A DNA stretch of 12,082 nucleotides, taken from contig CAWUST010000049.1 in assembly GCA_963925495.1 (NCBI GenBank), positions 1 through 12,082 on the forward strand. Reading direction: 5' to 3'. The position numbers and the translations under genes are program-made. Numbering within the stretch: position 1 is the first letter of the stretch; each line of letters opens with the position of its first letter. The stretch comes from UBA2108 sp963925495 (GTDB lineage Bacteria > Bacteroidota > Bacteroidia > Flavobacteriales_G > Salibacteraceae). A model generated the notes under the pieces. That model ran no database searches and was not told where the DNA came from. It worked only from the letters and a program-made list of their open reading frames with translations. This document shows positions 1 to 6,448 of the stretch, one piece after another.

Positions 1-103
1 AAGGCTAAAAGTGAAACAGTTTGAAAAATCACGATTTTACCACTATCATTAGAATCAAAAATGAATAGGATTCAAACCTTAAACAAACAAGGTTTCCTTC
101 GGT

Positions 104-111
104 TATATTTG
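104..111 (+). promoter_or_regulatory. Candidate Bacteroidota -7 box upstream of the ModE-like gene
   Basis: TATATTTG matches the Bacteroidota -7 consensus TAnnTTTG exactly. It ends 15 bases before the ATG at 127, which would give a leader of roughly 10 bases. No clear TTTG-type -33 element is seen at the usual distance. The box lies inside the longer reading frame that begins at 61, so it also argues for the downstream start. A match this short can arise by chance in AT-rich DNA. Confidence 0.4.
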
Positions 112-126
112 CGTGGACATAACGCT

Positions 127-462
127 ATGGAAACTTCAATTAAATATCGATTTTGGATTAATAATGAAAACGGTTTAATGCTGGGCGAAGGTCGAGTACA
201 GTTGCTCGAAAATATAATTAAAGAAGGTTCTATCTCCAAAGCTGCCAAAAGTTTAGAAATGTCCTACAAAAAAGCATGGCGATTGATAAATGAAATTAAT
301 GAATCTACTTCTGAACCCATGGTAATAAGAATTACAGGAGGTATAGGAGGAGGTGGAACCCAGGTAACTCCAAAAGGAATCGAGGCTATAAAAACCTATC
401 GAAATATTCAGGAAAAAGCAAATAACTATTTTCAAACAGAATCTAAATCATTGGAATTTTAG
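127..462 (+). CDS. ModE-like single-domain winged-helix regulator
   Basis: This 111-residue protein resembles the N-terminal DNA-binding domain of the molybdate regulator ModE. Early residues hold the wing-like segment and the GEGRVQLLE stretch. They are followed by a LysR-type helix-turn-helix (GSISKAAKSLEMSYKKAWRL) and a glycine-rich loop (GGIGGGG) before TPKG. The C-terminal molybdate-binding MOP/TOBE domains of full ModE are absent, so it cannot sense molybdate the way full ModE does. The frame is open from an ATG at 61, but the 22 extra residues look unlike the family and would span a promoter-like box, so I chose the ATG at 127. It is the first gene of the molybdenum-cofactor run, with the transporter gene starting one base after its stop. 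A role in controlling that operon is inferred from position. Confidence 0.8.
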   Translation: METSIKYRFWINNENGLMLGEGRVQLLENIIKEGSISKAAKSLEMSYKKAWRLINEINESTSEPMVIRITGGIGGGGTQVTPKGIEAIKTYRNIQEKANNYFQTESKSLEF

Positions 463-463
463 C

Positions 464-1189
464 ATGGAACTTGGCTTTTATATATTGCTTCCTCTTATTG
501 CTTTTATTTATGCCGCTATAGGACATGGAGGCGCAAGTGGGTATTTGGCTCTTATGGCACTTTTTGGCGTTTCTATTATTGTGATGAAACCCACAGCACT
601 TCTTCTTAATATTTTTGTTGCAGGTATTTCGTTTTATCAGTTTTACAAAAAGGGATATTTTAAGTGGAATTTGTTTTATCCTTTTGTAATCACCTCTATT
701 CCGGCTGCATTTGTGGGAGGTTACTTAAGTGTGGATAGTCATTTATACAAGCAGATTTTGGGTGTTTTACTCCTTTTTGCTGTGGTGGGAATGCTCGGTC
801 TAGTTGGGTCGTCAAAAGCTAAAGACAATGAAATTAGGCTGTGGCAAGGTCTTCTAATTGGGGCTTTTATTGGCTTTTTCTCTGGCTTAATTGGTATTGG
901 TGGAGGAATAATACTTACTCCGGTTATCTTGCTATTAGGATGGGCTAGCGTGAAACAAACGGCTGCCATTTCCGCTTTATTTATTTGGGTAAACTCCCTA
1001 GCGGGATTCGCTGGTCTTTATATCAAAGGCGTTGAGTTGCATTCTAGTTATTTGTTATTAATTGGATTGGCTGTTTTTGGTGGACTTGCAGGAGCCTATT
1101 TCGGAAGTTCCATTCTTAAAAATAAAGGCCTAACTCGGTTTTTGTCAATTGTACTTTTCTTAGCTTCTATCAAATTAATTTTCACTTAA
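464..1189 (+). CDS. TauE/SafE (TSUP) family membrane transporter
   Basis: This is an integral inner-membrane protein of 241 residues with about eight hydrophobic segments. It has the internal two-fold pattern of the TSUP family. The first half carries a GHGGASGYLALMALFG motif followed by KPTALLLNIF, and the second half carries GLIGIGGGIILTPVILLLG followed by KQTAAISALFIW. Family members move sulfite, sulfoacetate or other small sulfur and organic anions. The substrate here is not shown by the sequence. The gene starts one base after the ModE-like gene and its stop overlaps the mobA start (TAATG), so it is a firm member of the molybdenum-cofactor operon. Handling of a sulfur oxyanion linked to a molybdoenzyme, or of an oxyanion such as molybdate, is speculation from that context. 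Confidence 0.88.
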   Translation: MELGFYILLPLIAFIYAAIGHGGASGYLALMALFGVSIIVMKPTALLLNIFVAGISFYQFYKKGYFKWNLFYPFVITSIPAAFVGGYLSVDSHLYKQILGVLLLFAVVGMLGLVGSSKAKDNEIRLWQGLLIGAFIGFFSGLIGIGGGIILTPVILLLGWASVKQTAAISALFIWVNSLAGFAGLYIKGVELHSSYLLLIGLAVFGGLAGAYFGSSILKNKGLTRFLSIVLFLASIKLIFT

Positions 1190-1746
1190 TGAGTTTTGGA
1201 GCTATCATATTAGCAGGAGGTAAAAGTTCTAGAATGGGCAAGGACAAAGGTTTGCTGAATTATAAAGACAAATCAATGGTAGAATACAGCATTGAAGCTC
1301 TAAAGGGTAATTGCCACGAGTTTTCAATCGTTGGAGCTAATCCGGAATACGATAAATTTAATATTCCACGCTACGAGGATGAAACTGTTGAATTAGGTCC
1401 TCTCGGTGGAATTCAAAAAGGACTTAGAATGAGTAAGCAAGAATGGAACGTGATTTTAAGTACTGACATTCCAAATATTAATGATTCAATTGTAAAAGTC
1501 TTAATTAAAAAACGAGTAAGCGGACTAATTCGAGTTTCGAAATGTCAAGGAAAGGTTCATCCATTAGTTGGCTTGTATTCTAAGCAGATTTTACCAAAAC
1601 TGGATCTATTTTTAAAGGAAGGTGGGCGATCTGTTATGCAGTTTTTAAATAAAGTAGAAACGGAAATTGTGGTATTCGATGATCAGTACGAAAATTGTTT
1701 TCTAAATGTAAATACACCAGTAGAATTTAAAAATTTAGATACATGA
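1189..1746 (+). CDS. mobA: Molybdenum cofactor guanylyltransferase MobA
   Basis: MobA transfers GMP from GTP to Mo-molybdopterin to make the bis-MGD type cofactor, in the cytoplasm. The 185-residue protein has the nucleotidyltransferase signature LAGGKSSRMGKDK at residues 8-20. A GPLGGIQKGL segment follows near residues 70-79, and the metal-binding Asp lies in STDIPNI (D93). Its length is close to the family norm of about 190. The ATG overlaps the stop of the transporter gene, and its TGA overlaps the moaD start (ATGA), which suggests translational coupling. The presence of mobA implies that this organism has at least one DMSO-reductase-type molybdoenzyme such as a nitrate or formate enzyme, although none is encoded here. 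Confidence 0.92.
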   Translation: MSFGAIILAGGKSSRMGKDKGLLNYKDKSMVEYSIEALKGNCHEFSIVGANPEYDKFNIPRYEDETVELGPLGGIQKGLRMSKQEWNVILSTDIPNINDSIVKVLIKKRVSGLIRVSKCQGKVHPLVGLYSKQILPKLDLFLKEGGRSVMQFLNKVETEIVVFDDQYENCFLNVNTPVEFKNLDT

Positions 1747-1982
1747 AAGTAAAAGTTTTGTTATTCGGTCAAGCGGCTGAAGTCTTTTTGTCAGATGAGG
1801 TTTTTGTGTTGTTAAATGACAAATCTGGATTATTTGAGTTAAAGGAAAAATTGCATGAGAAAAATGAAAAATTAAAGACTCTAAATTTAAAATGGGCGGT
1901 GAATCAAGAGTTGGTAAATAGCCAAATAGAATTAAAAGACGGGGATGAAATTGCAGTACTTCCCCCATTTGCAGGAGGTTAA
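1743..1982 (+). CDS. moaD: Molybdopterin synthase small subunit MoaD (sulfur carrier)
   Basis: MoaD is the ubiquitin-like sulfur donor of molybdopterin synthase. Its C-terminus is adenylylated by the E1-like enzyme, converted to a thiocarboxylate, and used by MoaE. The 79-residue protein starts with a beta-strand MKVKVLLFGQAAE and ends with IAVLPPFAGG, the obligatory di-glycine tail at residues 78-79. Length and fold pattern match the family (about 80 residues). It overlaps mobA by four bases (ATGA) and the E1-like gene by one base (TAATG). The codons of the Gly-Gly tail create an AGGAGG sequence three bases before the next ATG. Confidence 0.93.
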   Translation: MKVKVLLFGQAAEVFLSDEVFVLLNDKSGLFELKEKLHEKNEKLKTLNLKWAVNQELVNSQIELKDGDEIAVLPPFAGG

Positions 1983-3025
1983 TGAATACTAGATACCAAA
2001 GACAAATTATTCTTCCCGAAATTGGTGAAGAAGGTCAAAATAGGATAACGAAATCACACATTTTGGTTGTTGGTGCCGGTGGTTTAGGTTGTTCAGCTTT
2101 AACCTATTTAGTCGCCTCAGGAATTGGTAAAATAACCATAATCGACAACGATATAGTTTCAGAAAACAATTTGAACCGACAAGTACTTTATGGATTAAAG
2201 GACGTCGGTAAATCAAAAGTAGAAATCGCTCGAAAAAACCTATTGGTACAAAACAGATCCATAAAAATTTATGCCATAAATGAAGAGTTGAATTTAAGTA
2301 ATGCAAAAGAATTAATAAGTAATAAGGATGTAGTTCTCGATTGTACCGATAATATGGCTTCCAGATACCTTTTGAGCGACGTTTGTGAGTTAACTGGAAC
2401 TCCGCTTGTGTTTGCCGGTATTCATAGATTTCAAGGGCAAATAACCGTATTTCATCATAAAAACAAAATTGGATATCGGGATTTATTTCCTTACGATGCT
2501 AATAAGGAGCAGCCAAGTTCTTGTAATGAAAATGGTGTGTTAGGAGTTGTTCCAGGAATAATAGGCACTCTTCAGGCTAATGAAGTATTGAAAATAATTG
2601 CCAATTTTGGGGATGTTTTGGATGGTAAAATGATGGTTTTTAATCTGTTAAATGCACAAAGTCAAATTTTTAAGGTAAATAAAAGTAATGGTTCTAAGAT
2701 TGTTGAATTAGAGCAACTGCCAGAATATGAGCATTTATGCCAAACAGAATTTGCTAATTGTATTTCAGTAAGCGAATTTTTTAAAATGGATCTGGAGAAG
2801 ATTAATTTGGTTGACATCCGAGACGAAGAAGAGTTGCCAAAGTCGAAATTAAAAATTACTTCAGAATCGGATATTTCAGAAAAAACCGTTGTCTTACTTT
2901 GTCAAACGGGTAAAAGAACACGCAATGTACTTCCCAATTGGGTAATTAGGTACCCTGAAAAAACAATTTATTCCCTTAAAGGGGGAGTGTTAGCCCTTAA
3001 CGAAAGGCTATTAATCAAAACATAA
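1982..3025 (+). CDS. moeB: MoeB/ThiF-type MoaD-adenylating enzyme with rhodanese-like C-terminal tail
   Basis: This 347-residue E1-like enzyme is expected to activate the C-terminus of MoaD by adenylylation. Visible family features are RYQRQI (4-9), the nucleotide-binding GAGGLG (31-36), IIDNDIVSENNLNRQ (53-67), LDCTDN (119-124) and the SSCNENGVLG segment with C181. The structural zinc cysteines of E. coli MoeB are missing. YRDLFP stands where YRCLF is expected, and only one Cys (C253) lies near the second site. From about residue 262 there is a short rhodanese-like domain: VDIRDEEE (277-284), a loop with putative persulfide cysteine C307 (CQTGKR) and SLKGGVLAL. The usual H-I-P-G segment is not recognisable. 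The layout resembles eukaryotic MOCS3/Uba4, so activation and sulfur donation may sit on one chain. The moaD overlap supports MoaD as partner; a ThiS role is less likely here. Confidence 0.88.
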   Translation: MNTRYQRQIILPEIGEEGQNRITKSHILVVGAGGLGCSALTYLVASGIGKITIIDNDIVSENNLNRQVLYGLKDVGKSKVEIARKNLLVQNRSIKIYAINEELNLSNAKELISNKDVVLDCTDNMASRYLLSDVCELTGTPLVFAGIHRFQGQITVFHHKNKIGYRDLFPYDANKEQPSSCNENGVLGVVPGIIGTLQANEVLKIIANFGDVLDGKMMVFNLLNAQSQIFKVNKSNGSKIVELEQLPEYEHLCQTEFANCISVSEFFKMDLEKINLVDIRDEEELPKSKLKITSESDISEKTVVLLCQTGKRTRNVLPNWVIRYPEKTIYSLKGGVLALNERLLIKT

Positions 3026-3047
3026 AAGAGATTATAAAAACAAAATC

Positions 3048-3497
3048 ATGGAGAATAAAGTGAGAAAACCTAAACCTATTTTTAAAGATGGGGCAATTTC
3101 AGCAGAGTCCATTGGAAAATCAATTGGAAACCATCAAAGCAAAACGGAAATTGGTGGGCATAGTATTTTTTTAGGGCAAGTAAGGGCTGACGAAATTGAT
3201 GGTAAAACGGTCGGAGCTATTGAATATTCGGCACACGAAGAAATGGCGGAAAATGAAGTTTACAAAATCAGAGAAGCAGCATTTGAAAAATATAACTTAA
3301 GCTGTATGCATATTTACCACAGCATAGGGGTAGTAAATATGGGTGAAATTTGTTTGTTTGTGTTTACTTCTTCACCCCATAGAAGAGACTGTCAGGATGC
3401 GACTGATTATATTGTTGAAGAGATAAAAAAAAGAGCTCCTATATTCGGAAAAGAGTTGTTTTTGGGAGGGGACTTTCAATGGAAGAAAAACAAGTAA
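3048..3497 (+). CDS. moaE: Molybdopterin synthase catalytic subunit MoaE
   Basis: MoaE, in a heterotetramer with MoaD, converts cyclic pyranopterin monophosphate to molybdopterin by inserting two sulfurs. The 149-residue protein shows the family landmarks: FLGQVR (41-46), IEYSAHEEMAENE (58-70), HSIGVVNMGE (91-100), SSPHRR (108-113) and EIKKRAPIFGKE (125-136). K127 aligns with E. coli K119. The position of E. coli K126 is Gly134, with a lysine one residue later (K135); I believe PIFGKE is common in Bacteroidota MoaE, so this is probably a lineage variant and not a defect. The gene is 22 bases after the moeB-like stop and closes the operon. Its TAA is directly followed by a hairpin-bearing repeat. 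Confidence 0.92.
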   Translation: MENKVRKPKPIFKDGAISAESIGKSIGNHQSKTEIGGHSIFLGQVRADEIDGKTVGAIEYSAHEEMAENEVYKIREAAFEKYNLSCMHIYHSIGVVNMGEICLFVFTSSPHRRDCQDATDYIVEEIKKRAPIFGKELFLGGDFQWKKNK

Positions 3498-3613
3498 TGT
3501 CCTTTAAATTTAGCAATAACGGCGTTATTCTCGTTTTGAAAAACAGTCATGTACAAAAGTACATTCCTGTATTTTTAAAACTTCGAAGGCCTTGTTCTTC
3601 TAAATTTTAATGG
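3498..3613 (+). repeat. Hairpin-bearing 3' flanking repeat, copy 1 (after moaE)
   Basis: This element starts at the moaE stop. In order it contains CCTTTAAATTTAGCAAT, AACGGCGTT (3518-3526), a long imperfect inverted repeat (about 3528-3587) and GGCCTTGTTCTTCTAAATTT. The hairpin core is ATGTAC-AAAA-GTACAT (3549-3564). ACAG (3543-3546) pairs with CTGT (3567-3570) outside it, and TTTTGAAAA-type and TTC-type arms lie beyond that. The two ends resemble each other as a direct repeat. A second copy lies after serA at about 6349-6448 on the other strand. Besides moaE termination it could act as an mRNA 3' structure. I see no coding potential that I trust. Confidence 0.75.
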
Positions 3614-3727
3614 AGGTATTGAAGCCATAGGAATAGAATATTAAATTCCTTATCATTTTTGGAATTATCCAAAAAAAATTGACTTGAAACAAGGAGAAGT
3701 TTGGGCTATTTGCAAATTAGGTAAGTA

Positions 3728-4267
3728 TTACCCAATCATTATCTCATTCAGCGTCTCCATCATACTCATGAGCAGCTCGCGCGATTCTTTATTGTCAAGC
3801 AAAGCATCTCTAATTTGAGTATTCATAGCTGTAATAACTTCATCGTCAGGTTTTACTTCTAGGTTTTCAATTATGGTAAGTACTTCTAAGCAAGTAAGGT
3901 AATCCGATTTTGTGGCCAAGTTCACCAATTCCTCAACATGTGGTGTGGCATCCAATCTACTGTTCCAAATGGCTTGTAGCAAAAAAACATGAACATCTTC
4001 CAAGTCTTTATTTCCTAATGCTTCCATAATAGGAGGCATGGCAATTTGAATCTTTAGATCATTCAAAAACTTGACTATGTCATTACTTACTTCATCGTCA
4101 TTTGAATTATGCAAGGCTTTTATAACAAGAGCTATGTGCTCGGCTTCTCCATCCTTTCTTAGCATTTTTATTGCACGTAGAATGTCTATGGAGTTTGTAG
4201 ATTGAAGTCCGTTTTCAATTCCCTTATTTCGTTTGTTACTTTCTTTTTTATCCATTACTACTTTCAT
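3728..4267 (-). CDS. Small HEAT-like repeat protein of unknown function
   Basis: The protein has 179 residues and I do not recognise a named family. After a charged, lysine-rich N-terminus (about 20 residues) it is almost entirely amphipathic helix. Helix pairs of about 30-40 residues repeat with Asp/Asn-rich turns (for example KALHNSNDDEVSNDIVKFL and AIWNSRLDATPHVEELV), which is the look of HEAT/armadillo-type solenoids used for protein binding. There is no signal peptide or membrane segment, so it should be cytoplasmic. It begins three bases after the YggS gene and probably shares its transcript. A second in-frame ATG four codons downstream (M5) is also possible. GGTAA-GTA-TTACC overlaps its stop region and could form a weak hairpin. 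Confidence 0.75.
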   Translation of the reverse strand: MKVVMDKKESNKRNKGIENGLQSTNSIDILRAIKMLRKDGEAEHIALVIKALHNSNDDEVSNDIVKFLNDLKIQIAMPPIMEALGNKDLEDVHVFLLQAIWNSRLDATPHVEELVNLATKSDYLTCLEVLTIIENLEVKPDDEVITAMNTQIRDALLDNKESRELLMSMMETLNEIMIG

Positions 4268-4270
4268 AAT

Positions 4271-4930
4271 TCAATAATTTCTTGCTCCGAAAAGCGTACT
4301 TCCAATTCTAACCATGTTACTACCGTTGGCAATTGCTAATTCGTAGTCCCCACTCATCCCCATGGACAATATTTCAATTTCTGGGTATTCTAATTTTTTG
4401 CTTTTGTAGAAATCGTTTAAGCCCTTAAACTCTTTTTCAACTTGAGATTGGTCTTCTGTATTTGTAGACATTCCCATAAATCCCTTTATAGTAATATGGC
4501 TAAGTTCTTCTGTTTTTGAGAGGGCTAAAAGCTCGTTGGCTTCTTCATAGGACAACCCAAATTTAGATTCCTCGTCGGCAATATGCAGTTGCAATAATAC
4601 AGGTTGAATTCTATCCGATTTTTTTGCTCTTTTATTGATTTCTATCAGTAATTTCGAACTATCAACCCCGTGAATTAGACTCACAAAAGGGGCGATATAC
4701 TTCGCTTTGTTTGTCTGTAAATGACCAATCATATGCCACTCTATATCCTTAGGTAAAGCTTCGTATTTATCTACTAAATCCTGCACTTTATTTTCGCCAA
4801 AAACCCGATGTCCTATCTCGTAGGCCTCCAAAATCATGGGCATAGGTTTGGTTTTAGAAACCGCAACCAAAGTTACATTTTCCGGAATATTCTTTTTGAA
4901 TTTTTGTATGTTTTCTACTACCTCACTCAT
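4271..4930 (-). CDS. yggS: YggS/PLPBP family pyridoxal 5'-phosphate homeostasis protein
   Basis: This protein binds PLP and helps keep free PLP and its enzymes in balance; it has an alanine-racemase-like barrel but no known catalytic activity. Counting from the ATG at 4930 it has 219 residues. The PLP lysine is in LVAVSKTKP (K26), followed by FGENKVQ, WHMIGHLQTNK, LIHGVDS, LLQLHIADEESKFG, MGMSGDYELAI and GSTLFGARNY, all hallmarks of the family. The frame stays open upstream to a TTG at 4966, which would add 12 residues. I chose the ATG at 4930 because the sequence then begins MSEVVENIQK, as expected for the family. It sits between the DUF1015 gene and the HEAT-like gene, downstream of serC, itself a PLP enzyme. 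Confidence 0.92.
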   Translation of the reverse strand: MSEVVENIQKFKKNIPENVTLVAVSKTKPMPMILEAYEIGHRVFGENKVQDLVDKYEALPKDIEWHMIGHLQTNKAKYIAPFVSLIHGVDSSKLLIEINKRAKKSDRIQPVLLQLHIADEESKFGLSYEEANELLALSKTEELSHITIKGFMGMSTNTEDQSQVEKEFKGLNDFYKSKKLEYPEIEILSMGMSGDYELAIANGSNMVRIGSTLFGARNY

Positions 4931-4974
4931 CGATAAGTTCTGTTTTTTGATATTTGATACACTCAAGATTCATT

Positions 4975-6231
4975 TCATTCCAATTCATCACTAATTTTAA
5001 AAATCGCCAATCCACTTCTTAACTTAGGTTCTATGTAAGTACTTTTTGGTGGCATATACAAGTGATTATTTGCTACCGTCTTCAATTGCTCTAGGGTAAC
5101 AGGATGAAGAGAAAAAGCAACCTTCATTTTTCCTTTATCCACTTGGTTCATTAATTCCTTTTCACCAGAACGTCCACCTAAAAATTTAATCCGGGGGTTT
5201 GTTCTCAAATCTTTAATTCCTAAAATAGGATCTAGCAAATTATTGCTCAATATGGATACATCCAATTTTTCTACCGGATGGTTTTCGTTGAATGTTCCGG
5301 TTTTCGCATTTATGGCGTACCAGCTTCCTCCCAAATACATTCCAATTTCATTGTAAGCTCGTGGTTTAAAATGTTTGGACGATATTTTTATAACATCAAA
5401 ATAATGAACAACTTGCTCCAGGAATTCTTCATCCGTTAATCCATTTAAATCCTCCACCAATCTATTGAACTCCATAATATTCAACCTACTTTCAGGAATA
5501 TAAAAAGTAAGCATGTAATTAAAGTGTTCTTTGCCGGAGTAATCTGGGTTTTCCCGACGTTTATCTTGTCCCAATAGATTGGAAGATGCACAACGATGAT
5601 GTCCGTCTGCAATGTAAAGTGATTTAAAATCCTGAAATTCTTTAGTAATTGCAGTTATGTCTTTTGGATCGTCAATTACCCAAAATTCATGGCATGCCGT
5701 ATTACTCGACATAAATTCATACTCAGGCCGAACCGTTAAATATTTATCCAAAACCTTTTCAATGTAATTGTTATCCGGGTACGTAACTAGAATAGGCTCA
5801 GCGTTAAAATCGGTAATTTCCAGATACTTTTTAAAAGTAGTTTCTCGTTTTAATATAGTATGCTCGTGTTTTTTTATTGTTCCATTTTGATAATCATCAA
5901 TGGAAGCACCCGCAATAATTCCTATGTAGGAGTTTCCTTTAAATTCTTGTTTGTAGAGATAAATAGAACTTTTCTTATCCTGAATAAATATTTTACGTTC
6001 AATAAAACTCTCGAATTTTTTTGCCACCAAACGAAAACGAGCAGGGGAATTGGCCTTGGTTCTTTTGGTCGCGCTGTACTGCGGATTAATAATATTGATA
6101 AACGAAAATGGGTTGGTGTTTAACTTATGTGCTAATCCTGTTTTAGAATAAGATACAAAAGACCTAGAAGCAACTAAGTGTACTGTATTTCGTTTTGCTC
6201 TAAATGCCTTAAATGCTACAAGTTTTGCCAT
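4975..6231 (-). CDS. DUF1015 family protein
   Basis: This 418-residue cytoplasmic protein belongs to the DUF1015 family, whose biochemical role is not established as far as I know. Recognisable blocks are the N-terminus with HLVASRS and NPFSFINIINP (residues 18-50), the strongly conserved ADGHHR core (208-213) and the C-terminal MPPKSTYIEPKLRSGLAIFK (393-412). Its length matches full members. It is the third gene of the serC-serA run, separated from serA by 217 bases that contain a repeat, so it may have its own promoter. A poor -7-like match occurs on the minus strand near 6256-6264. The recurring linkage of this family with serA/serC and the lack of serB here make a role in serine metabolism plausible, but that is inference. 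Confidence 0.9.
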   Translation of the reverse strand: MAKLVAFKAFRAKRNTVHLVASRSFVSYSKTGLAHKLNTNPFSFINIINPQYSATKRTKANSPARFRLVAKKFESFIERKIFIQDKKSSIYLYKQEFKGNSYIGIIAGASIDDYQNGTIKKHEHTILKRETTFKKYLEITDFNAEPILVTYPDNNYIEKVLDKYLTVRPEYEFMSSNTACHEFWVIDDPKDITAITKEFQDFKSLYIADGHHRCASSNLLGQDKRRENPDYSGKEHFNYMLTFYIPESRLNIMEFNRLVEDLNGLTDEEFLEQVVHYFDVIKISSKHFKPRAYNEIGMYLGGSWYAINAKTGTFNENHPVEKLDVSILSNNLLDPILGIKDLRTNPRIKFLGGRSGEKELMNQVDKGKMKVAFSLHPVTLEQLKTVANNHLYMPPKSTYIEPKLRSGLAIFKISDELE

Positions 6232-6348
6232 AGATTATCTATTATAATTCTGCTTCAAAAACTACCTTTATTAAAACCCTCAATAAAATTGAATTTTCTT
6301 TAAAAACCTTTTATTTTTATATTGTTTTTTTAAAACTTCCGATAATCA

Positions 6349-6448
6349 GTTGCAATTTATTTTGAAACTTGGGAGTGTACACTCTGTAAATGATTAATTT
6401 TAAAATTAATTGCAACGCCGTTAGCGATAGAATTTAAAGAACAAGACC
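6349..6448 (-). repeat. Hairpin-bearing 3' flanking repeat, copy 2 (after serA)
   Basis: Read on the minus strand, the element starts at the serA TAG. It runs GGTCTTGTTCTTTAAATTC, then AACGGCGTT, then a TCATTTAC...GTACACTCCC hairpin region and TTTCAAAA. These blocks line up in order with copy 1 after moaE. On the plus strand three nested inverted repeats are visible. GTTGCAATT (6349-6357) pairs with AATTGCAAC (6408-6416), with the stem continuing almost unbroken for about 19 bases. The inner parts are the perfect palindromes GAGTGTACACTC (6373-6384) and ATTAATTTTAAAATTAAT (6393-6410). The rest of the gap to the DUF1015 start (6232-6348) is AT-rich with no gene that I can see. Confidence 0.72.

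Noticed and set aside
61..126. Upstream ATG at 61 as the start of the ModE-like protein
   Set aside because: The extra 22 residues do not look like the family N-terminus and contain a perfect TAnnTTTG box in the DNA. The ATG at 127 fits better.
3497..3610. 37-codon frame starting at an ATG that overlaps the moaE stop (TAATG)
   Set aside because: It runs straight through the hairpin repeat, has no recognisable protein features, and the homologous copy after serA does not keep the frame. The overlap looks coincidental.
3629..3680. GGAAT/ATTCC repeats as an intrinsic terminator between the converging operons
   Set aside because: The stems are only about 5 bases, with competing partners and no adjacent T-run in the correct direction. 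The larger hairpin upstream is a better candidate.
4931..4966. TTG start at 4966 for the YggS protein
   Set aside because: It adds 12 residues not expected in the family, whereas an ATG at 4930 gives a typical N-terminus.
5860..6123. Plus-strand frame of 87 codons opposite the DUF1015 gene
   Set aside because: It is a shadow of a well-supported gene on the other strand and has low-complexity, membrane-like composition caused by the antisense of Lys/Asn codons.
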